A stretch of DNA of 64,000 bases. Origin: Clostridium luticellarii. GTDB lineage: Bacteria > Bacillota > Clostridia > Clostridiales > Clostridiaceae. A program made the position numbers and the translations under genes. Under the pieces are notes generated by a model. The model was not told where the DNA came from, ran no database searches, and was given only the letters and a program-made list of their open reading frames with translations. Where the stretch lies: the NCBI RefSeq assembly GCF_002995845.1, contig NZ_PVXP01000009.1, forward strand, positions 1 through 64,000, written 5' to 3'. This document shows, one piece after another, positions 48,159 through 57,400 of the stretch (positions are counted from its first letter, which is position 1; every line of letters begins with the position of its first letter).

Positions 48159-48398
48159 TTGAATATATCTGAAGCTACAGCTAAAAGAATTATTGAATTA
48201 TGCAATGATAAACATATAAGTATAAACAAGCTTGCTTCATTATCTGGAATTACTCAATCAACAGTAAACAGCATAGTCAATGGTGGTAGTAAGAACCCTC
48301 AACTTAAAACAATATTGAAAATATGCTATGGTATTGAAATTCCTCTATATGAATTTTTTAAATCACCTGTTTTTCAAAATATTGATATTGATATTTAA
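48159..48398 (+). CDS. XRE-family regulator
   Basis: 79 residues from TTG 48159 (AGGTGGTG upstream). NISEATAKRIIELCNDKHIS, KLASLSGITQSTVNSIVNGG, a compact Cro/CI helix-turn-helix. Sixteen bases before a 213-residue unknown protein, so they form a two-gene unit that could be a toxin-antitoxin-like or immunity pair. Confidence 0.85.
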   Translation: MNISEATAKRIIELCNDKHISINKLASLSGITQSTVNSIVNGGSKNPQLKTILKICYGIEIPLYEFFKSPVFQNIDIDI

Positions 48399-48414
48399 CT
48401 AGGTGGTGATTTTA

Positions 48415-49056
48415 ATGAGTTCTGAAATTAAAATATCTATGACATCTTTCACTGATTTTTCACTAACAACCGATAGTAGAAAATTAAATAAAGTTAGAGA
48501 AATTAAAAATCGTGCAAGATCCACTTATACTCCTGCTACTGACTACTGGAAACAACTTCGAGAAGAAATTGTAAACATAAATAAAAATAAGCTCAGCTTA
48601 GAACATTTAAAAAATCTTTCAAATACGATAGATCCTAAAAAAAGATCTAATTATATTAAAGCTATAAACGGATATATTAAATTTTTTAAAAAATACTTGA
48701 AAGATGATTTTACATTTTTTGCTCCTAAGAAAGATCTTTGGAATTATGACACATTATCAATAAACGTTAATCCTGAACTAGGATTTGTAATTGACAAAAA
48801 ACTTTATTTAATAAAACTATATTTTAAAGAAGCTACGACATCTGCAGAAATTATACTCAATAAAACAAGAGCTGAAGAAATTGCATACTTAATGTGGACA
48901 ACTTTATCTGATTTCTATAAAAACAAAAATGTATCAATGTGTTTTTTAAATGTGTCCAAGGGTCAATTAGTAATACCTGAATTTGATAAAAATGATCAAA
49001 AGATTGTACTTTCTGTATCTGCTAAAAGTTTTATAAATTATTGGAATCAATGTTAA
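48415..49056 (+). CDS. Unknown protein paired with XRE regulator
   Basis: 213 residues from ATG 48415 behind AGGTGGTGA. Not recognised. N-terminal third is basic and helical (RKLNKVREIKNRARSTY); the rest is mixed alpha/beta (LGFVIDKKLYLIKLYFKEA, AEIILNKTRAEEIAYLMWTTL). No membrane segment. Its stop abuts the stop of a convergent gene. As the second gene of an XRE-led unit in the immunity region it is a candidate effector (exclusion or toxin). Confidence 0.7.
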   Translation: MSSEIKISMTSFTDFSLTTDSRKLNKVREIKNRARSTYTPATDYWKQLREEIVNINKNKLSLEHLKNLSNTIDPKKRSNYIKAINGYIKFFKKYLKDDFTFFAPKKDLWNYDTLSINVNPELGFVIDKKLYLIKLYFKEATTSAEIILNKTRAEEIAYLMWTTLSDFYKNKNVSMCFLNVSKGQLVIPEFDKNDQKIVLSVSAKSFINYWNQC

Positions 49057-49308
49057 TTATTTATCTTTTATAAATTCAAGGTTTCTTGCTATATGTGATA
49101 CATAAAAGAAATTCAAATATTTTAACAACATCATGTTATTGATGTTGTACTTATCACAGATTTTAAAAAATTCGTGACAAGCTTCCTCATAAGGCTCTTT
49201 ATCTTCTGCATCATTTTGAATTTCTTTTAGTATGCTATTTTTAATTTCAAATGCTTCTTCAAAAGACATACAGCGAGATACTTTTATAATCTGTTCCTCT
49301 ACATCCAT
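49057..49308 (-). CDS. Hypothetical immunity-region protein
   Basis: 83 residues from ATG 49308 (AAAGGAGGT upstream). Acidic, helical: SFEEAFEIKNSILKEIQNDA; MLLKYLNFFYVSHIARNLEF. Follows the Cro-like gene with 38 bases between. Unknown. Confidence 0.65.
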   Translation of the reverse strand: MDVEEQIIKVSRCMSFEEAFEIKNSILKEIQNDAEDKEPYEEACHEFFKICDKYNINNMMLLKYLNFFYVSHIARNLEFIKDK

Positions 49309-49346
49309 CACACGACCTCCTTTACTGGTAGAATTAAATTATGGAA

Positions 49347-49589
49347 TTATATTGCCTCCCTTCGCTTAGTTCTAGACAATTGTTTGTTGTCTATGATGGT
49401 AAAAAAAATTTCTTCTATGGGTTTTTTAAAAAAGTGGGACAACTTTAAGGCTACTCCAAAACTTGGAATCCTATCGCCACGTTCTATATTGGAATATTGC
49501 TGTTGAGTTATCCCTACATAATCTGCAATTGTTTTTTGGCTCAAATCGCCTCTTAATTTCTTTAAGTTATTTTTTATCAAACTGTTCAC
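49347..49589 (-). CDS. Cro-like XRE regulator
   Basis: 80 residues. Helix-turn-helix LSQKTIADYVGITQQQYSNIE, then RGDRIPSFGVALKLSHFF. Divergent from the CI-like gene across three operators. First gene of the leftward transcript from TTGACA-17-TATACT. Confidence 0.85.
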   Translation of the reverse strand: MNSLIKNNLKKLRGDLSQKTIADYVGITQQQYSNIERGDRIPSFGVALKLSHFFKKPIEEIFFTIIDNKQLSRTKRREAI

Positions 49590-49603
49590 CTCTCTTTATT
49601 TAG

Positions 49604-49729
49604 ACAACGTTTAGTTGTCAAACTATATTTATAGTATAAACAACTATTGATTGTTTGTCAATACTTTTTCAAAAACCGGTATTGAATTTGTTGTTTAGTC
49701 TTTTTGTAAACAACTTTTAATTGTATATT
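49604..49729. promoter_or_regulatory. Immunity operators and divergent promoters
   Basis: Three 15-bp sites ACAAC-N5/6-TTGT: 49604-49618 (ACAACGTTTAGTTGT), 49640-49654 (ACAACTATTGATTGT), 49710-49724 (ACAACTTTTAATTGT). Leftward promoter TTGACA (49656-49661), 17 bases, TATACT (49633-49638) has the middle site in its spacer. The right site overlaps TATATT (49724-49729), the likely -10 of the CI-like gene. Classic lysis-lysogeny switch. Confidence 0.85.
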
Positions 49730-49749
49730 AACTATAAGGAGTGAAAAAT

Positions 49750-50178
49750 ATGGATATAAAAATTTCCACTATTTTAAAGGAATTAAGATATGAAAAAGAC
49801 GTAAAACAAGAAGATGTTGCAAAGGCTATAGGGATATCTAAAAGCGGCTATGGATATTATGAGCAAGGAAGAAGTATGCCTGATCCGGAAATGTTATTAA
49901 AATTAGCCAAATATTTTAATGTATCTGCAGATTACTTACTAGGCAACACCGACATCAAAGAGCCCATAGATGTTCCCCAGGAATATACAGATAAATATAA
50001 AGTGACCAAAAGAGATATAAAACAGCATGATGAAGTAATAAAACATGCACAGGCTTTTATGATGGATGATAAGGTTGGAGAAAAAGATAAGGAAAAATTA
50101 GTTGCAGTAATAAATAAAATATATTGGGATTCTAAAGCAAAAAACAAAGAAAAATTTGGGAGAAAAAAGAAAAAATAA
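49750..50178 (+). CDS. CI-like XRE repressor
   Basis: 142 residues from ATG 49750 (AAGGAG eight bases upstream). Helix-turn-helix KQEDVAKAIGISKSGYGYYE and SMPDPEMLLKLAKYFNVSAD YLLG-type ending, then a Lys-rich C-terminus without a LexA-like self-cleaving protease domain. It is followed by ImmA/IrrE, so removal is probably by that protease. Confidence 0.88.
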   Translation: MDIKISTILKELRYEKDVKQEDVAKAIGISKSGYGYYEQGRSMPDPEMLLKLAKYFNVSADYLLGNTDIKEPIDVPQEYTDKYKVTKRDIKQHDEVIKHAQAFMMDDKVGEKDKEKLVAVINKIYWDSKAKNKEKFGRKKKK

Positions 50179-50194
50179 TAAGAGGTGTTTTATT

Positions 50195-50635
50195 ATGATA
50201 AATATTCATGCAAGAGTAAAACACCTTATTCAAAAATATGGGACAAGAAATCCAGCAAAAATCATTGCTTATTTGGGAATCAATTTACTATATGAAGATT
50301 TAGGAGAGGAAACTAAGGGGTTTTACATTAATTTAATCACAAATAAATATATAGTAGTAAATTCCAACCTAGATGAAGACGAAATAAGAATTATTTTAGC
50401 GCATGAGCTAGGACATGCTATGCTCCATTATCACAAGTCTACTTGCTATCTAAGAGAATATACATTATTCCCAAGAGGCAGAACTGAAAATGAAGCCAAT
50501 AAGTTTGCTGCTGAACTGTTGATTGATGAAAAAGAGCTAGATGAATTTTTATTGTTAGATAATATATGCGTTGATCAATTAGCTTGTTATTATGGAGTTC
50601 CTAAGAAACTAATTGAGTATAAATTTAATAAATAA
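50195..50635 (+). CDS. immA: ImmA/IrrE-family metallopeptidase
   Basis: 146 residues from ATG 50195 behind AAGAGGTG. Zinc motif HELGH at 70-74 (ILAHELGHAMLHYH) and downstream ENEANKFAAELLID with the third ligand. In ICEBs1 and related prophages ImmA cuts the repressor when the element is induced; here it lies 16 bases after its likely target. Confidence 0.92.
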   Translation: MINIHARVKHLIQKYGTRNPAKIIAYLGINLLYEDLGEETKGFYINLITNKYIVVNSNLDEDEIRIILAHELGHAMLHYHKSTCYLREYTLFPRGRTENEANKFAAELLIDEKELDEFLLLDNICVDQLACYYGVPKKLIEYKFNK

Positions 50636-50641
50636 AAGAGC

Positions 50642-50830
50642 CTATTTTATAAGCCCTTTTAAATCCTTAATGCTCATTTCATTTAAGGCTTTTTCTATTT
50701 GATTTTTAGGAATAACTTTAGATGTTAAATACAAAACCATTAATTCAAGTTTTTCTAAACGTCTTTGAAGTAAAAATATAAGAATAATTAAAATAGGAAT
50801 AATAAAAAAAGTATAAATATGTGTATACAA
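50642..50830 (-). CDS. Small membrane protein A
   Basis: 62 residues from TTG 50830 (AAAGGTGGTGA upstream). One hydrophobic helix (IYTFFIIPILIILIFLL) and an amphipathic tail ending EMSIKDLKGLIK. Together with the next gene it forms a pair with the same build and nearly the same start region, read against the + strand immunity genes. Confidence 0.6.
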   Translation of the reverse strand: MYTHIYTFFIIPILIILIFLLQRRLEKLELMVLYLTSKVIPKNQIEKALNEMSIKDLKGLIK

Positions 50831-50856
50831 AATTTTCACCACCTTTGGAGGTATTC

Positions 50857-51057
50857 CTAGCTGTTTTGTTTGGAATCAATTTTTAGTATTTCTTCATATG
50901 TGAGTTTACTTTGTTTCATTAATTCTTCTTCGGTATACATCATTTTCATAAGATTAATGACGTGATGTCTTATTATTACAATGGACTGAAGATCACGCCA
51001 ACCTACGTATAACGAAATTAATGCAATTATTATTAGTATAATAAGAAGAATAACCAA
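50857..51057 (-). CDS. Small membrane protein B
   Basis: 66 residues from TTG 51057 (AAGGTGGTGA upstream). Hydrophobic helix VILLIILIIIALISLYVGW, then a charged tail (YTEEELMKQSKLTYEEILKI). Same layout as protein A. Could be a superinfection-exclusion protein or type I toxin-like peptide. Confidence 0.6.
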   Translation of the reverse strand: MVILLIILIIIALISLYVGWRDLQSIVIIRHHVINLMKMMYTEEELMKQSKLTYEEILKIDSKQNS

Positions 51058-51084
51058 AATTATCACCACCTTGGAGGTATTTAA

Positions 51085-51642
51085 ATGAGTTTTATAGATC
51101 CAAATTCAATCGATCTTAATTCTATAATCAAGCTAGCTTCTGCTTTTAAAGAGCTAACAGCTTTTGCTAATAATATCAAGAATTTTTTTCAAAAAAACTT
51201 TTCTGAAAAAGATATAAAAGAACTATTAGACAAGATTGAGTCTAATGATGAACTTAAATTACAATTATATTATATCACAGATAATGTAAATAAAGAACTA
51301 ACTGTGAAAAAGATAAAATTATGGGTAAATGCCTGTAAAAATTTGTCTAACAATATCTACACAAATGAGGTATTTCTAAAAACGCTTAATAATATGAGCT
51401 ATCTCGAATACATAGTCTTACAAAGTTATAGCGATAATCCTCAGCCCATAGATATACAATTAAAGAGTAGCACATTAATTGCTAAAAATAAACTTGTAGC
51501 TATGGGACTTCTTATAAATGAAAATTACATTAAAAAATCTAAATGGGAAGAATTAAATTCAGAAAAAGAAGTAGAAACTGAATATATCCTATCTGAATTT
51601 GGAACCAAAATGCTTGAATTTTTATCTGATTATAAAAAATAA
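51085..51642 (+). CDS. Unknown immunity-region protein
   Basis: 185 residues, good site TTGGAGGT. Helical; residues 95-180 look winged-helix-like (YLEYIVLQSYSDN, LVAMGLLINENYI, TEYILSEFGTKMLEFL). No membrane segment. Not recognised; a DNA-binding or abortive-infection role is possible. Confidence 0.65.
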   Translation: MSFIDPNSIDLNSIIKLASAFKELTAFANNIKNFFQKNFSEKDIKELLDKIESNDELKLQLYYITDNVNKELTVKKIKLWVNACKNLSNNIYTNEVFLKTLNNMSYLEYIVLQSYSDNPQPIDIQLKSSTLIAKNKLVAMGLLINENYIKKSKWEELNSEKEVETEYILSEFGTKMLEFLSDYKK

Positions 51643-51700
51643 CCATAGTATAAATCCACCAAATTCAGATTATACTAAATTATAGGAAGGAATGATATTC

Positions 51701-52021
51701 ATGGATAAAGAATCTTTATCTGCTATCAAACAACTATTAAAGGAGGAATTATCTCCAATTAAGTCCAAACTTGATACTCTTGAGTCTCAGACATCAGAAA
51801 ACACCCAAATACTTAAAGCTCTTAAATATAGTTCCGAAGTACATAAAGCCGAAGTTGACAAACTGAATAATCAAGTTGCAGAGATTCAAGGTACAGTTAA
51901 AAATCTATCTGATAAAATGGATAAAAATTTCTTCGATTTGAATGAAACAAATAAGTCTCTGCTTGAAATGTACGGTGCCCATGAAGCTGAGATAAGAACT
52001 TTAAGACGTAAACCAGTTTAA
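51701..52021 (+). CDS. Coiled-coil protein
   Basis: 106 residues from ATG 51701 (AGGAAGG upstream). Continuous heptads: LLKEELSPIKSKLDTLESQ, HKAEVDKLNNQVAEIQGTV. Followed by a terminator. Similar in kind to the protein after the BRO antirepressor (18373-18828). Function unknown. Confidence 0.65.
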   Translation: MDKESLSAIKQLLKEELSPIKSKLDTLESQTSENTQILKALKYSSEVHKAEVDKLNNQVAEIQGTVKNLSDKMDKNFFDLNETNKSLLEMYGAHEAEIRTLRRKPV

Positions 52022-52031
52022 AATACTATTA

Positions 52032-52059
52032 ATAGGAGTTAATTCTCCTATATATTTTT
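52032..52059 (+). terminator. Terminator of coiled-coil gene
   Basis: ATAGGAG-TTAATT-CTCCTAT, 7-bp stem, followed by ATATTTTT. Confidence 0.7.
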
Positions 52060-52069
52060 GGCGTACATA

Positions 52070-52081
52070 GAACTAGTGTTC
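52070..52081. promoter_or_regulatory. LexA (SOS) box before the integrase operon
   Basis: GAAC-TAGT-GTTC, matching GAAC-N4-GTTC, flanked by GTACA and TGTAC that extend the symmetry. Lies just after a terminator and 19 bases before the ribosome site of the next gene. No good -10 was identified. Confidence 0.65.
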
Positions 52082-52099
52082 TGTACCGGAGGGGATAAA

Positions 52100-52354
52100 G
52101 TGATAGCGACTTATAAAAATATTGTACAATTAAAAGATTTACAGTATGAAAAATATGCTGGAATAATAAAAATTATAAATGCCTTTAACTTAGGTATTAA
52201 AACTACATATGACTTAGCAAAATACTTACATGTATCAGAAACATTTCTAAGAAACGCTATTAATTATTATAAAATCAAATATGGGCTCTACTTTGAAATA
52301 GATACATATATAGTGTATTTTAAGCCAAATTTAGGAGTAATGAAAAAATTTTAA
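52100..52354 (+). CDS. HTH-like protein before integrase
   Basis: 84 residues from GTG 52100 (GGAGGGG upstream). Helices YEKYAGIIKIINAFNLGIKT, TYDLAKYLHVSETFLRNAINYY form a winged-helix-like DNA-binding domain. Sixty-three bases before the integrase, so it may be its directionality factor or regulator. Confidence 0.65.
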   Translation: MIATYKNIVQLKDLQYEKYAGIIKIINAFNLGIKTTYDLAKYLHVSETFLRNAINYYKIKYGLYFEIDTYIVYFKPNLGVMKKF

Positions 52355-52417
52355 TATCATAATATATTTTTGCTTTATCAAGAAATATTAGTTTGTAATA
52401 AGGAGGGAAATATTCAC

Positions 52418-54061
52418 ATGAAAGCAGCCATATATTCAAGAAAATCAAAGTTCTCTGAAAAAGGAGAATCAGTGGAAAATCAAATAGAGATGTGTAAAGA
52501 ATACTTGAACAGAAATTACACAAATATCGAAGAAATAAAAGTATATGAAGATGAAGGTTTCAGTGGTGGGAACATCAATAGGCCTGAATTTAAAAAGCTC
52601 CTTACTGATGCTAAAAAGAATAAATTTAATGTCCTTATATGTTATAGGCTTGATAGAATTTCCCGTAATGTTGCTGACTTCTCAAATACAATAGAAGAGC
52701 TGCAGAGGCACAGTATAGACTTTATAAGTATAAAGGAGCAATTTGATACAAGTTCCCCCATGGGACGTGCCATGATGAATATAGCTGCGGTATTTGCCCA
52801 GCTTGAGCGTGAAACCATTGCAGAACGTGTAAGAGACAATATGTTAGAGCTTGCTAAAACAGGAAGATGGCTTGGCGGTACTGCCCCAATTGGATACAAA
52901 TCCGAAGCAGTAAAATACTTTAACCAGGACGGCAAAGACAAAAAGATGTTCAAACTGACACAAATTACCGAAGAAATAGAAACTGTGAAGCTGATCTATA
53001 AACTTTATTTAGAAAAAAGAGGCTTTGCTTCCGTAGCAACCTATTTATGCAAAAATAAATATAAAGGTAAAAATGGTGGAGAATTTTCAAGGGCTACAGT
53101 AGAGCAAATTATAATTAACCCAGTATACTGCATAAGTGATGAGAATATATTTAATTGGTTTAAGGATGAAGGTGCCTTGACGTGTGGCAACCCTGATGGA
53201 GTGCATGGGCTTATGGTATATAACAAGAGAAATCAAGGCGGTAAGAAGCCAAATCCTATAGATCAATGGATTGTAGCAGTTGGTAAGCACGAGGGAGTCA
53301 TTTCATCTAGCACATGGCTAAAATGCCAGAATATATTAAGAGAAAACAGAGCAAAGTCTTCTCCTAGATCCGGAACGGGAAATAAATTTCTTTTATCCGG
53401 AATGGTAGTGTGTGGTGAATGCGGTTCCGGCATGTCTTCCTGGTCACACTACAATAAAAATAAAGATTTTATGGAGAGATATTATAGATGTAATCTAAGA
53501 AACAGAGCCAGCAATAGATGCAGGAACAAAATGCTCAACGCATATAAGGCAGAGGAATACGTGGAAAATTATTTATTAGATTTAGATATGAGTACTTTAT
53601 TGCATATGTACAAAAGTAATAAAAAAAGAGCCTTGAACAAAAACGCCGTAAAGAATCAATTGTCCAAATTGAAAAAGCAACTTGACAAGAATAATAAAAT
53701 AATTAAAGGCCTGGTGAGAAAATTTGCCTTAATAGGAGAAGACACCAAATTAATTCAAATAGTGAAAACTGAGATAGATAATACGAATATAGAAAATGAT
53801 GAAATAAAAAACAAAATATCTGAATTGACAACTTCAATGGAATCTTTTGAAATAAGAGAGGAATTTGTAGGTATTGTAAAAGAGGCTTTATCAAACTTTA
53901 AAAAGTTCTATAAACTGGTAGATATAGAAGCTAAAAGAGTTTTGATAAAATCATTAGTAAAAAATATTGTGTGGCATGGCAACACTGAAACCATAGAGAT
54001 AAACCCAATAACAAACAATAAACCACTGCCTCAAGGTACTGTAAAAAGGCGTAGTAATTAA
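52418..54061 (+). CDS. Large serine recombinase (prophage integrase)
   Basis: 547 residues from ATG 52418 (AAGGAGGG upstream). Resolvase domain: YSRKS with catalytic Ser10, ICYRLDRISRN near 80, ERETIAERVRDN near 130. Recombinase domain follows with TVEQIIINPVY, then a zinc ribbon (CGECGSGMS ... RCRNKM), a long coiled coil (about 395-475) and a C-terminal basic tail. Integrates and, with a helper, excises the prophage. It ends about 35 bases from the broken host gene, as expected at an attachment end. Confidence 0.95.
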   Translation: MKAAIYSRKSKFSEKGESVENQIEMCKEYLNRNYTNIEEIKVYEDEGFSGGNINRPEFKKLLTDAKKNKFNVLICYRLDRISRNVADFSNTIEELQRHSIDFISIKEQFDTSSPMGRAMMNIAAVFAQLERETIAERVRDNMLELAKTGRWLGGTAPIGYKSEAVKYFNQDGKDKKMFKLTQITEEIETVKLIYKLYLEKRGFASVATYLCKNKYKGKNGGEFSRATVEQIIINPVYCISDENIFNWFKDEGALTCGNPDGVHGLMVYNKRNQGGKKPNPIDQWIVAVGKHEGVISSSTWLKCQNILRENRAKSSPRSGTGNKFLLSGMVVCGECGSGMSSWSHYNKNKDFMERYYRCNLRNRASNRCRNKMLNAYKAEEYVENYLLDLDMSTLLHMYKSNKKRALNKNAVKNQLSKLKKQLDKNNKIIKGLVRKFALIGEDTKLIQIVKTEIDNTNIENDEIKNKISELTTSMESFEIREEFVGIVKEALSNFKKFYKLVDIEAKRVLIKSLVKNIVWHGNTETIEINPITNNKPLPQGTVKRRSN

Positions 54062-54105
54062 TGCTATTCTTGTTTGTGTTTTTGTAGTGGTTGTATCCGC
54101 TCCCT
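54062..54105. other. Right attachment end of the prophage (attR), approximate
   Basis: The host lipoprotein frame reads normally down to GQGAD (codons 54095-54109, plus a further Thr) and then turns into residues unlike the family (TKTQTRIALITT) that run into the integrase end. The crossover is therefore within about 54070-54097. The core cannot be fixed without the other end. Confidence 0.6.
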
Positions 54106-54325
54106 GACCTGTAGTAAGATCTATATTTATGCCCTGTTCTTTGAACATACCCTTGTTTATTGCCACATACATAGGTGCATAAAATGCAGATCTTGCTACC
54201 TCATTCAATTTTATATTAACTACAGAACTAGTATCTTTTTTACCATTTCCACAGGCTGTAAAAATAGTAATCACAAATATAAAACACAGTAAAATAGAAT
54301 AGACACCAAATTTTTTTCTTATCAT
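54090..54325 (-). pseudogene. 5' piece of ABC substrate-binding lipoprotein gene, cut by the prophage
   Basis: Starts at ATG 54325 (CGGAGGG upstream). Lipoprotein signal with FTACG lipobox, then LNEVARSAFYAPMYVAINKG and FKEQGINIDLTTGQGAD, the N-terminus of NitT/TauT-type (SsuA/ThiY-like) binding proteins. About 75 residues remain of a normal 320-340; the rest should lie at the other prophage end. Its transport partners, ATPase and permease, are 5 kb away on the + strand. Confidence 0.85.
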
Positions 54326-54443
54326 ATACCCTCCGAAAACCAATTTTGATATCCATTCATAATATGACTGACACTAACATTATGTTAAAGCTTTTTTTAA
54401 GCACAATACATTGCAATTAAAAATTAATAGTAAAAAGTATATA

Positions 54444-54484
54444 GTAATGAAGGTTCTCGGTTGAATGCCGAAGACCTTCATTAC
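54444..54484. terminator. Long hairpin after activase gene
   Basis: GTAATGAAGGTTCTCGG (54444-54460) with CCGAAGACCTTCATTAC (54468-54484), a 17-bp stem with one mismatch, then ATATACTTTTT leftward. Terminates the activase gene. Confidence 0.75.
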
Positions 54485-54498
54485 CTGTCAATTGTCAA

Positions 54499-57400
54499 TT
54501 ACTTGTTTCCGTCCTCCACAAGTACTGCCTGGGGAATCAGTTTATTTTTGCGGCTCTCTACTGTTACTTCGTCCTCCATGGATTTAAACGCCACGGACAA
54601 CATAAGTTTAAGCCTGTTTAACTGATTCACTTCACTTGCACCTGGATCATAATCTATAGTGGCAATATTGCTTCCTGGATACCTTCTCTTTAACTCTTTT
54701 ATCATTCCTTTACCTGTCACATGGTTTGGCAGACACGCGAAAGGCTGCATGCATACAATATTCTTGGCTCCATTTTTTATCAGCTCTATCATTTCAGCAG
54801 TCAGAAGCCAGCCTTCTCCTGTTTCATTTCCAATAGACAGTACCTTGGAAGCATCTCCTGCCAATTCGTCAATACCAGATGGCGGCAAAAATCTCTTGCT
54901 GTTTTTCAGAGCATTTTTCATGTGGCGTCTGAAATATTCAATAAATTTTATTGCCCCGCCTTTTATAATGGTATCCAGATAACTTCCGGATAAATATCTG
55001 TACTTAAATTTGGCATCATAAGCACAATAAAGCAAGAAATCCGTTAGATCAGGAACTACTGCCTCAACTCCTTCTTTTTCCAGAGTATCCACAATATTGT
55101 TGTTGGCAGTTGGATGAAATTTAACCAGTATCTCTCCAACTACCCCTACTCTAGGTTTTCGTACATCGGTTATTTCCAGGTTATCAAAATCCTTCACTAT
55201 GTTGTAGATATTTTCCTTAAACTCTCTGTGAATTCCATTGGCAACATTTTTCTTACACTTTTCAACCCATTTTTTATAGAGCAAATCTGCAGAGCCGGCT
55301 GTCTTTTCATAAGGTCGCACTCTATACAGCACTCTCATAAATAAATCTCCATATAAAAGCGCCATCATGGATTTATTTATGAGTTTTGCAGTAATTTTAA
55401 ATCCCGGATTTTTTTCCATCCCCACCACATTAAGTGATATGACCGGTATATTTTTCATGCCTGCTTCTTTTAATGCCTTTCTCAAAAAACCTATATAATT
55501 GGTTGCCCTGCATCCCCCACCGGTCTGGGACATTATTACAGAGGTATTGTTCAAATCGTATTTCCCGGACTTAAGAGCTTCTATAAGCTGTCCCACCACC
55601 ATTATGGAAGGATAACATGCATCGTTGTTCACATATTTCAGACCCTCGTCAACAGCTCTTTTATCTACTGAAGGCAGCACCTGCAAATTATAACCTGAAT
55701 TTCTAAATGCCTCCTGCAAAAATTGAAAATGTATAGGTGACATTTGAGGACACAATATGGTATGATTTTTTTTCATCTCTTTGGTAAATACTATCTTCTT
55801 ATATTCATCCTTAACTCTATGAGCTTTAAATCCTGCCTTTTCTCTCTCCTCAATGGCTGCTTTTAAGGAACGTATCCTTATCTTAACCGCTCCCAGGTTA
55901 CTTCCCTCATCAATTTTCAATACTGTATATATCTTTTCATACTTGTTGAGTATTTCCTGGGCTTGATCCGTAGTAACTGCATCCAGTCCGCATCCAAAAG
56001 AATTCAACTGTATAAGTTCTAGATTATCCTGGGTAGTCACAAAACTTGCCGCAGCATACAGCCTGGAATGATATACCCATTGGTCCACTACACGAAGCGG
56101 CCTTTCCACCACTCCCAAATGAGCTACTGAATCTTCAGTAAGTACTGCCATACCATAGGAAGTGATTATATTGGGTATCCCATGATTTATCTCAGGATCA
56201 ATGTGATATGGTCTTCCTGCCAATACTATACCTTTCTTCCCGGTATCTTTAATATATTTTAATACTTCCTCCCCTTTTGCCCTTATTTTCCTTTTCACTT
56301 TTTTATCTTCTTCATAGGCCATGTCTACAGCACTGAATATCTCTTTTTCAGGTATGTTAAATTCCTTTAATTCTTCTACAAGCCGTTTTTTAAGCCTCTC
56401 TTTATTATCAAGCGGCAAAAATGGATTTTTAAAATTGATATGTTTTTCCCTTATTATATCCATATTATTTTTTATGACTTCTGGATAAGAGGTCACCATT
56501 GGGCAGTTGTAATTATTGTTTGCTTTTTCCTGCTCCTTCTGCTCATAAGGTATACAAGGATAAAATATAAAATTTATTCCCCTCTGTATCAGATTCATTA
56601 TATGTCCATGTACTATTTTTGCCGGATAGCAAGCTGATTCAGAAGGTATAGTTTCTATGCCAAGCTCATAAATATGTTTTGAAGATCGAGCCGACAATTC
56701 CACTCTAAACCCCAGTCTGGTAAAGAAAGTAAACCAGAATGGATAATTTTCGTATATATTTAAAACCCTGGGTATACCTACTTGTCCTCTCTTTGCCTCG
56801 GCTTTTTTAAGAGGTATATAATCAAATATTGTTTTATATTTATAGTCAAAGAGATTGGGAATATCTGAAACCTTGTTTTCCAGTCCAGCTCCCCTTTCAC
56901 ACCTATTTCCCGATATAAATTCCTTTCCATCAGAAAATTTGTTTATAGTAATGAGACAATTATTTGCACATTTTCCACATCTTCGCCTAGTTACCTCTGT
57001 TGAAAATTTATCTAGTTCAGCCAGCGTAAGCAATGTTGTCTTATGCTGTGGTTCAAATCTTTCCCTGGAAATAATGGCAGCACCAAAAGCTCCCATAAGT
57101 CCTGCTATATCCGGTCTTACAACTTCCCGTCCGGATATGAGTTCAAATGCTCTTAATATGGCATTGTTGTAAAATGTACCTCCCTGAACTATTATTTTTT
57201 TGCCAAGTTTCTCAGGATCCCTTATCTTTATTACTTTAAATAGTGCATTTTTTATGACCGAATAGGAAAGTCCCGCTGAAATATCCCCTACAGAAGCCCC
57301 TTCTTTTTGAGCCTGCTTAACCCTTGAATTCATAAATACAGTACATCTGGACCCCAAATCCACAGGTCTTTTAGAAGTTTCCGCGGACTTCGCAAAATCT

